A stretch of DNA of 64,000 nucleotides from Bacteroidales bacterium (GTDB lineage Bacteria > Bacteroidota > Bacteroidia > Bacteroidales > Muribaculaceae): positions 1 to 64,000 of the forward strand of contig CAAFXO010000057.1 in NCBI GenBank assembly GCA_900766975.1, given 5' to 3'. Positions 16,816-23,760 of the stretch are shown piece after piece; position 1 is the stretch's first letter, and each line of letters begins with the position of its first letter. Under the pieces are notes generated by a model that worked only from the letters and a program-made list of their open reading frames with translations, was not told the DNA's origin and made no database searches. Both the position numbers and the translations under genes were made by a program.

Positions 16816-18249
16816 TTAGCTTTCTTCCATCCCTTTGAACCATTCCGATGTGGTCGGGATGTCGGTCTCGAGTGCGGTCTCGACACCATATTCTTCACCA
16901 TGTTGCGAGGAGTCGAGACCCACCTTCTCGTTGTAGCCGCTAACGCGCATCGGCACAATCTTGTCGGTGACCCAATATAGCAGGTAGCTCATGCCGAAGG
17001 TGAAAACGAATACTCCCGCCATGACCAGAAGATGGTTTATAAAGAAGGTAAAGCGTGAGGGCATATCAGGATCGGACATGGCGAAGTAGTCGTAGGCGAA
17101 TATGCCTGTCAGCAGTGTGCCGATGATGCCTCCGAGGCCATGGGTGGGGAACACGTCGAGAGCATCGTCGAGGATGCGTCCATAGCTCTTCCACGCCACC
17201 GCCATATTACAGCATATCGTGATAAAGAGGGCGATGAAGAGACTTTGTCCCAAGGTCACCCAGCCGGCGCAAGGGGTGATAGCCACCAGACCCACCACCG
17301 CACCAATCGCGGCACCCATAGCCGAGGGCTTGCGGTCGCGCAACGCGTCTAAGGTCAGCCAGGTCACCATCGCTGTGGCAGCTGCCGTGTTGGTGTTCAT
17401 GAAGGCTGATACGGCGATGCCGTCGGCTGCCAAGGAGCTACCACCATTGAAACCGAACCATCCCAGCCACAGCAATGCCGCTCCCAGCAAGACGAAGGGC
17501 ACGTTAGCCGGCTTCTGCGATTCCCCCTCCGCTCTGCGGCGCTTGCCGAAGAAGATCGCGCCGGCGAGGGCGGCGATACCCGAGGCCGCATGCACCACGA
17601 TGCCCCCGGCGAAGTCATGCACATGATACATCGCAAATAGCCCGTCGGGATGCCAGGTGCAGTGTGCCAATGGACAATATACCAGCACCGTCCAGAGCAC
17701 GATGAAGAGCAAGTAGCCCGTGAAGTGTACTCGCTCGGCGAAGGCTCCGGTAATTAGCGAGGGGGTGATGATGGCAAATTTCATCTGGAAGAGGGCGAAG
17801 AGGGCCAAGGGGATAGTGGTGGTGGCAAGACCGATGACGCTCGTGTCTGTCACCGGGTCGGTGATATTGCCCACACCCACTCCTTTCATCATAAAAAAAT
17901 CGACAGGATTACCGACTATATGCCAGACATCGCCGCCGAACGCCAAACTAAATCCAAATACCACCCAGACCACACTCACCAAGCCCATGACTATAAAGCT
18001 TTGCAGCATCGTCGATATCACATTCTTCGGCCGAACCATACCGCCGTAGAAAAATGACAACCCCGGGGTCATCATCAATACAAAGATCGTAGCGGTGATC
18101 ATCCACGCCACATTCGCCCCAAGATTATCCCCCTTGAGATCGAACAGTGTCGTGGAATACTCCGTACACACGCCCGAAACGCCAACACACAGGAGCGCCA
18201 CCAATACCAGCAGCCAGCCCCAACTGACCTTTTTACCTTTAATAGTCAT
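16816..18249 (-). CDS. amt: Ammonium transporter (Amt/MEP/Rh family)
   Basis: The 477-residue membrane protein moves ammonium across the inner membrane. After a cleavable-looking N-terminal helix come eleven helices with family signatures: MMTPGLSFFYGGMVRPKNV, DFAGGIVVHAASGIAALAGA and FPTHGLGGIIGTLLTGIF. The pore histidines lie in VVHAASG and PTHGLGG. The cytoplasmic tail is unusually acidic (EYGVETALETDIP). No P-II (glnK) gene is adjacent. With gltB downstream on the same strand it forms a nitrogen-assimilation neighbourhood. The transcription units are separate (a terminator lies between them), but their promoter regions are homologous. Confidence 0.95.
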   Translation of the reverse strand: MTIKGKKVSWGWLLVLVALLCVGVSGVCTEYSTTLFDLKGDNLGANVAWMITATIFVLMMTPGLSFFYGGMVRPKNVISTMLQSFIVMGLVSVVWVVFGFSLAFGGDVWHIVGNPVDFFMMKGVGVGNITDPVTDTSVIGLATTTIPLALFALFQMKFAIITPSLITGAFAERVHFTGYLLFIVLWTVLVYCPLAHCTWHPDGLFAMYHVHDFAGGIVVHAASGIAALAGAIFFGKRRRAEGESQKPANVPFVLLGAALLWLGWFGFNGGSSLAADGIAVSAFMNTNTAAATAMVTWLTLDALRDRKPSAMGAAIGAVVGLVAITPCAGWVTLGQSLFIALFITICCNMAVAWKSYGRILDDALDVFPTHGLGGIIGTLLTGIFAYDYFAMSDPDMPSRFTFFINHLLVMAGVFVFTFGMSYLLYWVTDKIVPMRVSGYNEKVGLDSSQHGEEYGVETALETDIPTTSEWFKGMEES

Positions 18250-18348
18250 ACCTTAACAAATTTCTTTGACGATAGCTGCGGATCCTTTGATCCGCACGAC
18301 AGCCCAAGCCATCAACTATCATCAAAAATTAAACCTATAAAAACTTAA

Positions 18349-18415
18349 CCGAATCGACGCCCCGACCCTAAAAATTTAAGGAACGCGCTCTTAACCTAAT
18401 CTACGCCCCGACCCT
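18349..18415. repeat. Duplicated 21-bp leader block bracketing dispersed-repeat copy 3
   Basis: Blocks at 18349-18369 and 18395-18415 share CGCCCCGACCCT with about 18 of 21 bases identical. Between them lies AAATTTAAGGAACGCGCTCT (copy 3, core 18363-18393). The gltB leader has only one block and no core repeat, so the amt leader looks like the version with an insertion. Confidence 0.7.
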
Positions 18416-18479
18416 AAGGAAGACCAATCTACAAAGCAGACCCCATTCCCTAAAGCAGAAACAAGCGTTCCAAACAAAG

Positions 18480-18633
18480 AATCAAGTTGTCGATTAAAAA
18501 ACAAACCTTAATAACAATTTGCAACTTAAAAGTGAAATCCAATAGCAAAATGCCATCAAAACACTAATTTCTACAAATTCTGCACAAAATTATATCAAAT
18601 TTCCCAACCAACCAAATTTTAACCAACAAAAAT
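18480..18633 (-). promoter_or_regulatory. amt control region, homologous to the gltB upstream region
   Basis: It aligns with 16513-16656, sharing ATAGCAAAATG (18543 onward), TGCACAAAA, CCAAATTTTAA and surrounding bases in the same order. The -33 TTTG (18584-18587) is conserved; the -7 element is degenerate (TAGTGTTTTG at 18557-18566). The inverted repeat seen at gltB is imperfect here (TAGCAAAATGCCA, 18543-18555). The leader to the amt ATG is about 300 nt. Confidence 0.6.
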
Positions 18634-18753
18634 CCCAACCACCTCCCATCCGACTCTATAAAAAACACTTCAAAAGGTCTGATATGTAAAAATTTTCGTA
18701 ACTTTACATTTGATTTTGAAATGTGATAGCGAGATGTGAAATTTATATGCATT

Positions 18754-18781
18754 ATTAGCGCGCATTCCTTAATTTTTTGGG
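18754..18781 (-). repeat. Dispersed repeat, inverted divergent copy (copy 6)
   Basis: On the minus strand CCCAAAAAATTAAGGAATGC, followed by GCGCTAA. It lies just left of the 33-bp arrays. Confidence 0.6.
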
Positions 18782-18817
18782 TTGCCGGAGTTGGTGTGAG
18801 CTGTCGGAAACGCACAT

Positions 18818-18968
18818 ATTCCTCTCGGTTTTGTCAAAAACAGGGCTATTATTCCTCTCGGTTTTGTCAAAAACAGGGCTATTATTCCTCTCGGTTTTGT
18901 CAAAAATAGGGCTATTATTCCTCTCGGTTTTGTCAAAAATAGGGCTATTATTCCTCTCGGTTTTGTCA
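18818..18968. repeat. 33-bp tandem array I (4.6 units)
   Basis: Units start ATTCCTCTCGGTTTTGTCAA and end with GGGCTATT, at 18818, 18851, 18884, 18917 and 18950 (partial). Each contains the palindrome TTTTGTCAAAA. Units 1-2 read AAACAGGG and units 3-4 AAATAGGG, so the array probably grew by duplication of pairs. Confidence 0.9.
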
Positions 18969-18993
18969 TTTTTTTGCTTTTTTCTCTTGGTTA

Positions 18994-19025
18994 TTTGCAT
19001 TAAACCTTGAAAAGGTGTATATTTG
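18994..19025 (+). promoter_or_regulatory. Promoter of the DUF4143 ATPase, inside array II
   Basis: TTTG (18994-18997), a 20-nt spacer, then TATATTTG (19018-19025). The same -7 element recurs one unit downstream (19051-19058), but with a 25-nt distance to the nearest TTTG. Confidence 0.6.
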
Positions 19026-19117
19026 CGCATATTTAAACCTTGAAAAGGTGTATATTTGCGCATATTTAAACCTTGAAAAGGTGTATTATCATACTGTTGT
19101 AAAGCCTTGAAAAGGTG
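19002..19117 (+). repeat. 33-bp tandem array II (3.5 units)
   Basis: Units start AAACCTTGAAAAGGTG at 19002, 19035, 19068 and 19101. The first two contain TATATTTGCGCATATTT; the third and fourth have diverged after the CCTTGAAAAGG palindrome. The period is the same as array I, although the sequences are unrelated. Confidence 0.9.
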
Positions 19118-19141
19118 CAAACGGCTAAAAATCAAATCATT

Positions 19142-20494
19142 ATGAAGAGGAAGATCTACGAACAGATGCTCGATTGGAAAAACCGAAGCAAAGGCACTTC
19201 TGCTTTGCTTATAGAGGGTGCTCGGCGAATAGGGAAAAGCTATATCGTTAGAGAGTTCGCAGAGAGGGAATACAAGTCATGTATTATTGTTGATTTCAAC
19301 GATATGGATGACGAGTTGAGGACTATCTTCGAACAATATCTTCATAATAGAAATGACTTTTTCATCAGACTCTCTGTATATTTCGGTGTTAAACTCTACG
19401 AAAGGGAGTCGATAATCATTTTCGATGAGGTGCAACTTTATCCCAAAGCGAGGGCGGCCATAAAATATCTTGTGGCTGACGGCAGATATGATTATATTGA
19501 GACAGGTTCGCTCGTTTCATTAAGACAAAATGTAAAAGACATAGTTATACCTTCTGAAGAAGAATCAATAGATATGTTCCCTATGGACTTCGAAGAATTC
19601 CTTTGGGCCATGAATGAAGAAATGCTTGTGGATTTCATAAAAAGCCGATATGAATCCTTATCCCCTTTGGGTCCTCTTCTTCATCGCAAGGCATACGATC
19701 TTCTACGCCTGTATATGATAGTGGGTGGTATGCCCCAAGCAGTGCAAACTTATTGCAAAACGAAAGATTTTGATCAGGTCGATAGAGTTAAAAGGACTAT
19801 ACTGCGTCTTTACAGAAACGATATTTCTAAATATGCTTATCAGACAGAGACAAAAGTGACGAGAATATTCGACGACATACCATCACAGTTGCAGAAGCAT
19901 GAAAAGAAATTCCGTATTTCTGCTATTCAAACCGGAGGAAAAATGAGAGACTATGAAGATGCTTTCTTCTGGTTAGACGATTCAAGAGTGGTCAACATCT
20001 GCTATAACGCCACAGAGCCTAATGTGGGCTTGAGATTGAATATGGAGAGAACAACATTAAAGTGCTATATGGGGGACACCGGGCTGTTAATTGCACATGC
20101 GTTTGACGAAAATGCCATAGCCGACATACAACTTTACCGCAAGCTGTTGCTCGACAAACTGGAAATAAATCAAGGAATGTTGGTGGAAAATCTCGTGGCT
20201 CAAATGCTCAGGGCTACAGGTCATAAACTATTCTTCTTCAGCCGTTCTGATAGAGAAGATGCTGATAATCGCATGGAAATAGATTTCCTGATAAGGAAGG
20301 CTACAGTGACTTCGCGTCATAACATCATTCCGGTAGAAGTTAAATCTACCAACAGATATACACACATATCCCTCGACAAGTTCCGTAAAAAGTATTCAGA
20401 ATATGTTGCCACGCCTATTGTGCTACACAGCAGTGATGTAACGACCAAAGATAGCATAACATATCTACCCCTATACATGGCCATGTTGCTATAG
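19142..20494 (+). CDS. AAA ATPase with C-terminal DUF4143 (PD-(D/E)XK-like) domain
   Basis: The 450-residue protein has Walker A GARRIGKS (residues 26-33), Walker B IIIFDEVQLYPKAR and the sensor stretch YIETGSLVSL. The C-terminal DUF4143 region contains RMEIDFLIRK followed by IPVEVKS, the D...ExK signature of restriction-endonuclease-like folds. The family is abundant as solitary genes in Bacteroidota and Archaea; function is unknown. ATG 19142 is preferred over an upstream in-frame start at 19115, which lies inside the repeat array. The two 33-bp arrays directly upstream and the dispersed repeat after its stop suggest a self-contained accessory gene. By eye it is more AT-rich than the neighbouring core genes. 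Confidence 0.85.
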   Translation: MKRKIYEQMLDWKNRSKGTSALLIEGARRIGKSYIVREFAEREYKSCIIVDFNDMDDELRTIFEQYLHNRNDFFIRLSVYFGVKLYERESIIIFDEVQLYPKARAAIKYLVADGRYDYIETGSLVSLRQNVKDIVIPSEEESIDMFPMDFEEFLWAMNEEMLVDFIKSRYESLSPLGPLLHRKAYDLLRLYMIVGGMPQAVQTYCKTKDFDQVDRVKRTILRLYRNDISKYAYQTETKVTRIFDDIPSQLQKHEKKFRISAIQTGGKMRDYEDAFFWLDDSRVVNICYNATEPNVGLRLNMERTTLKCYMGDTGLLIAHAFDENAIADIQLYRKLLLDKLEINQGMLVENLVAQMLRATGHKLFFFSRSDREDADNRMEIDFLIRKATVTSRHNIIPVEVKSTNRYTHISLDKFRKKYSEYVATPIVLHSSDVTTKDSITYLPLYMAMLL

Positions 20495-20495
20495 A

Positions 20496-20547
20496 TAAGA
20501 GCGCGTTCCTTAAATTTTTTGGGTCGCAGGGGCGGATATTTTTGAGC
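20496..20547 (-). repeat. Dispersed repeat, long inverted copy (copy 4)
   Basis: It starts two bases after the ATPase stop. Read on the minus strand it matches copy 1 (166-218) over 52 bases, with only about three differences. Confidence 0.8.
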
Positions 20548-20554
20548 TATAACG

Positions 20555-21337
20555 TTATGATTTGGTGCGGGTTTGGGTCAGGTAGTGTTGGCGGCGGTCG
20601 GGTGCCATCTTTTCTATGGCGTAGCGTAGGGTGGTGCGGTGCATCTCCCGGCCGTGGGTGTCGAGGTAGTCTTCGAGCACACATATATCTCTTTTGCCCA
20701 CCTCTCTCAGCATCCAGCCTACTGCCTTATGGATCAGATCGTGGGGATGGGGCATGAGTATCTCTGCCAATCTTAAAGCATCGTCATATTGGTCGGCTCG
20801 GATCAGCATCCAGCAGGTCACCATCGCTATGCGTTGCTCCCAGAGATTGCTGCTCTCTGCCAGGCGATATAGCACTGCGCGATCGGGCAATCTGCCATCA
20901 GCTCCGGGATAGAGTAGCCATTTACCCAAGATCTTGGGACATGACATGTCTACCAGATCCCAGTTGTTGGCTCTATGAGCATAGCGCAGATAAAAGCGAG
21001 CTATCTCTTCTCGTCTCTCTGCATGGGCTGTCGCCTCCTCTCGACCCTTCGGAATGGCAGCTTTCATCTCCTCGACCAGAAGAAAAAAACCGGCAAGCCT
21101 CGCCTCATGCCATTCCGACATCAGCAGCCGGGCGATCTCATCTTGAGTCACCTTCAGCTTTGCCTCCTTTATCACAAGACGGACATCGGGAACTTTGACA
21201 CCTATGAACTTATCTCCCTCGCCATATTCACCCTTCCCGGTCTTGAAGAAACGCATGAGGATATCCCTCTGCGCATCATCTCCCATAGAGAGAAGAGCAT
21301 CAACGATCTCATCAGCTGTAATATCTTTAACCTGCAT
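20555..21337 (-). CDS. AlkD-like DNA alkylation repair protein
   Basis: The 260-residue all-helical HEAT-like protein belongs to the DNA alkylation repair family, which removes alkylated bases without base flipping. Family features visible are FFKTGKGEYGEGDKFIGVKVP near the N-terminus, LMSEWHEARLAGF, YAHRANNWDLVDMSCPKILG (containing the DNA-contacting Asp) and HDLIHKAVGWMLREVGKRD. ATG 21337 is preferred; the TTG at 21355 lies in the promoter. The leader is only about 9 nt. Confidence 0.9.
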   Translation of the reverse strand: MQVKDITADEIVDALLSMGDDAQRDILMRFFKTGKGEYGEGDKFIGVKVPDVRLVIKEAKLKVTQDEIARLLMSEWHEARLAGFFLLVEEMKAAIPKGREEATAHAERREEIARFYLRYAHRANNWDLVDMSCPKILGKWLLYPGADGRLPDRAVLYRLAESSNLWEQRIAMVTCWMLIRADQYDDALRLAEILMPHPHDLIHKAVGWMLREVGKRDICVLEDYLDTHGREMHRTTLRYAIEKMAPDRRQHYLTQTRTKS

Positions 21338-21352
21338 AGCCGGATTTTTTTG

Positions 21353-21383
21353 CAAATATAATATTGTATTCGCACTCTACAAA
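21353..21383 (-). promoter_or_regulatory. Promoter of the AlkD-like gene
   Basis: On the minus strand TTTG (21380-21383), a 19-nt spacer, then TATATTTG (21353-21360): a perfect Bacteroidota consensus. The start codon is 16 bases after the -7 element, so the mRNA is nearly leaderless. Confidence 0.8.
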
Positions 21384-21389
21384 GTATTA

Positions 21390-21414
21390 CCAAAAATTTA
21401 AGGAACGCGCTCTA
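21390..21414 (+). repeat. Dispersed repeat, short copy (copy 5)
   Basis: CCAAAAATTTAAGGAACGCG followed by CTCTA. It lies just upstream of the AlkD promoter. Confidence 0.7.
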
Positions 21415-21678
21415 AATGAAAGAGTCGTGTGCAAAAGACATAGTTTTTTGCAAAAAAGATGGTCAGGATACTTACTATATTTCAAATTTATCGTATATTT
21501 GCAACGTGGATTGGCAACATTCCGCACCGACATCGCTTTCTTTGTGTATAACCCCACCACTCGGATTGCATGGCGGATAAATTGATATTGCTTATGGCAA
21601 AAAAGACCACAGCAACAAGTGTTTAACGGCTCAAACATAACTCCTGTTTTTAATTATACATATACCATTGTCTAAATT

Positions 21679-22335
21679 ATGAATACTTTCTACAAAGTAT
21701 TATTCGTGTTGGCAATATTAATTGCCAACAGCATTAGCGCCTCGGCCATCGAATTTACGGTTGATGGCGTGTGCTATAGCGTCAATGACGACAACACAAC
21801 TGTTATGGTAACAGGCTATCCGTCAGGCAGTAAGCCGACAGGCGACCTCAACATCCCCGAGTCGGTCACTTATAGTGATATCTCATATCCCGTCACCTCA
21901 ATCGGCGAAGGGGCGTTCTCCTATTGCAGCGGTTTGACGAGCGTCACCATCCCCAACTCCGTCACCTCAATCGGCCGCGATGCGTTCTCCTTTTGCAGCG
22001 GCTTGACGAGGATTGATGCCTATCCGGATCCTGAAAAAGTCAGCACCGGGGAGGACGCTTTCTATGACGTGCCCAAAGATGGGACTCTGCATGTGCTACC
22101 CCAGTATCTGAGTGCATACCAGACGGCGAGCCAGTGGGAGGATTTCACCAATATCAAGGGTGACCTTACCGAGATTGGCGGCATCGAAGTGGTGCGCGTC
22201 GATGAGTTGGACCACACACTGCCCATGAATGTGTATAACATGAATGGCGTGAAGATGGGCGACAGATTGGAAGACCTCCCTGCCGGCATTTACATTGTGT
22301 GCCAAGGTAGCAAGAGCGCCAAGGTGGTGAAGTAA
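21679..22335 (+). CDS. Short secreted BspA-type leucine-rich repeat protein
   Basis: The 218-residue protein has a signal peptide (MNTFYKVLFVLAILIANSISASA), two BspA/LRR_5 units (VTSIGEGAFSYCSGLTSVTI and SVTSIGRDAFSFCSGLTRID), a spacer of the TLHVLPQYLSAYQTASQW type, and a C-terminal VYNMNGVKMGDRLEDLPAGI cap of the kind found at the ends of Bacteroidales surface proteins. Related proteins usually have many more repeats, so this is a short version. A TATATTTG element lies at 21494-21501. A strong hairpin follows at 22361-22392. Confidence 0.8.
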   Translation: MNTFYKVLFVLAILIANSISASAIEFTVDGVCYSVNDDNTTVMVTGYPSGSKPTGDLNIPESVTYSDISYPVTSIGEGAFSYCSGLTSVTIPNSVTSIGRDAFSFCSGLTRIDAYPDPEKVSTGEDAFYDVPKDGTLHVLPQYLSAYQTASQWEDFTNIKGDLTEIGGIEVVRVDELDHTLPMNVYNMNGVKMGDRLEDLPAGIYIVCQGSKSAKVVK

Positions 22336-22360
22336 CCGCATCGGCAACCACAATAACAAT

Positions 22361-22392
22361 CGGCAGGGTCCCATTACGGCGGGACTCTGCCG
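22361..22392 (+). terminator. Hairpin after the LRR gene
   Basis: CGGCAGGGTCCC pairs with GGGACTCTGCCG (one G-U). There is no T-tract. The HD-domain remnant begins within or directly after it. Confidence 0.55.
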
Positions 22393-22395
22393 ATT

Positions 22396-22524
22396 ACGTT
22401 GTATAGAGCGGCGCAGATCTGCGTCAGCAAACATGCCGGCCAACGCGACAAGATGGGCTGCGCCTATTTTCTGCATCCCATGCGAGTCGCTATGCGTTGC
22501 CGCACCGATGAGGAAAAGATGGTC
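22396..22524 (+). pseudogene. Fragment of a RelA/SpoT-type HD-domain protein
   Basis: The frame reads LYRAAQICVSKHAGQRDKMG then CAYFLHPMRVAMRCRTDEEKMVA, which matches the first helices of HD-domain (p)ppGpp synthetase/hydrolase-like proteins (KHxGQxDKxGxxYxLHPxRVA). Similarity stops after about 40 residues, before the HD dyad that would follow in a complete protein, and the remaining frame is unrelated. No start codon or promoter is evident. This is a relic, not a functional gene. Confidence 0.6.
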
Positions 22525-22617
22525 GCGCCCGGAAATTCTTACTTGCCGAAACGGACCAACCTGTTACACCCGACTTATAATCTGAACTACCAAAAAATCC
22601 TGTCTTTCCCTCATAGA

Positions 22618-22657
22618 GTGCTTGGCTATACCTTTGCGGTATAATCAAGCACTTTTT
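22618..22657 (+). terminator. Long terminator hairpin in the remnant region
   Basis: GTGCTTG pairs with CAAGCAC, and inner TATACC pairs with GGTATA (22627-22652), followed by TTTTT. It is well formed although no intact gene precedes it, so it likely outlived the lost gene. The region 22336-23097 otherwise holds only remnants. One 47-codon frame (22707-22850) has no recognisable family. Confidence 0.65.
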
Positions 22658-22908
22658 AGAGCCGCCACTGCCTACGGCAAGCTAAACCGCGTTGACCTCG
22701 AAGATGAACAGGCTCAATATCTCGCTGAAATCCATTATTGCCGACGCTACTTCTTTCGCCACCGCAAGGCTCGGCGAAATCTCGCTGCTGTCGTCCACAG
22801 TCTATTGCGGTCAGCGGTCTATCTCATTCTTCGTTGACCTGGTGTAATCGGTAATTTTGTATCGAAAAAAATCGGAAAAGTCAAATCGACATGATAGGAC
22901 AAAAAAAT

Positions 22909-22951
22909 AACATTGTAATTTTGTGGTAACGACACCCTAAATTACAATGTT
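22909..22951. promoter_or_regulatory. Perfect 13-bp inverted repeat spanning a -7 element
   Basis: AACATTGTAATTT (22909-22921) and AAATTACAATGTT (22939-22951). The -7-type TAATTTTG (22916-22923) lies in the left arm, and the ATG of a short frame follows at 22952. It could be an operator, or a stem that hides the ribosome-binding site. Confidence 0.6.
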
Positions 22952-23032
22952 ATGACCGAGACTTCTAAACTAAAGAAGTATCTAATGTGGTACAAAGTTA
23001 AAGAATTATTTTCAAATGGCCTCCGAATTTAG
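22952..23032 (+). pseudogene. Possible IS21-type IstA N-terminal remnant
   Basis: A 26-residue frame, MTETSKLKKYLMWYKVKELF then SNGLRI, resembles the first residues of Bacteroidales IS21 transposases (KLKKYLMWYKVxELFxNGL), where a helix-turn-helix would follow. It stops after the first helix, and no IstB or distal IstA is seen. The preceding GTCAAATCGACATGATAGGA stretch (22880-22899) may be the element's left end. The family call is from memory and tentative. Confidence 0.35.
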
Positions 23033-23097
23033 AGAAAGCAAAAACTCCTACTCAATCTATGCGAGAGATGCGACATGAATAAGAGTACGTCAAGATA

Positions 23098-23760
23098 TCA
23101 CTTCCTATTCATCACACTCTCAGCCAACAGATATACTCGTGTTCCGAGAGTCTGTGGCCAGCGGTCAGCGGGATTCATGTCCAACGTTTTTGCTCGTGCA
23201 ATTGCCTCCTCAACATGAGCAATCAGCATTTGAGCATCGTATGCCGATTCATGGTAAGAACCCATCTCTTGACGCAATCGCATCTTTAGATATGGGTCTG
23301 TCCTCCTTGAATTTCGGCGATTCTCCAACCATTGTTGTTGCTCTTCGGGAGACAGCGAAGTGACATCTACCAAATGCAACAGCAACCATAGTTCGATGCA
23401 AGGATTGCTCAAAGCCATGTGCATGTATTCATCTTGCGCACATTCTGTAGCCACACGAGATAGCATTGCCTCTGTCCAACGGTCTTTGTCAATGACAAGC
23501 CAGAGTTCATCGTCGGCTTCCAAAGCATATTGTTCCTTGTAGTCGTTCAACTGCTTCAAGACATGTTCCTGACTGGAGTTGTTCTGCTCGGCTTCACTTC
23601 GTTCCAAGATATGCACATGCACACGGGGATTGGTATATTCCTTGGCCAATGCCTTGAAATATATCCGCTCCGTGTCCTTGCCCTCAGAGGCTATGACTAT
23701 TAGGCGGGCGTCACGGAATGCCTCTTGACGCTCACGCATCAAACTATTCCTGCTTCGCAT
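23098..23760 (-). CDS. rloB: RloB family protein (Toprim-like), partner of RloA
   Basis: The 220-residue protein matches the RloB family. The N-terminal SEGKDTERIYFKAL contains the Toprim-like acidic residue (Glu26). The DxD pair sits in LWLVIDKDRW (Asp91, Asp93). The conserved helix SNPCIELWLLLH follows. RloB genes were first noted next to type I restriction loci ('restriction-linked ORFs') and pair with an RloA ATPase. By analogy with OLD and PARIS systems (ATPase plus Toprim effector) a nuclease effector role is likely. It starts 17 bases inside the rloA frame (ATG 23760); a second ATG at 23739 would leave a 4-base gap. Either way the pair is translationally linked. Confidence 0.8.
   Translation of the reverse strand: MRSRNSLMRERQEAFRDARLIVIASEGKDTERIYFKALAKEYTNPRVHVHILERSEAEQNNSSQEHVLKQLNDYKEQYALEADDELWLVIDKDRWTEAMLSRVATECAQDEYMHMALSNPCIELWLLLHLVDVTSLSPEEQQQWLENRRNSRRTDPYLKMRLRQEMGSYHESAYDAQMLIAHVEEAIARAKTLDMNPADRWPQTLGTRVYLLAESVMNRK

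Noticed and set aside
18818..19117. CRISPR array
   Set aside because: The units are contiguous 33-bp direct repeats without unique spacers, and no cas genes are present.
18755..19135. 126-codon minus-strand frame with 11-residue repeats (KTERNNSPIFD, MRKYTPFQGLN)
   Set aside because: It is open only because two 33-bp arrays contain no stop in that frame; there is no start signal, and the DNA is better explained as upstream repeats of the ATPase gene.
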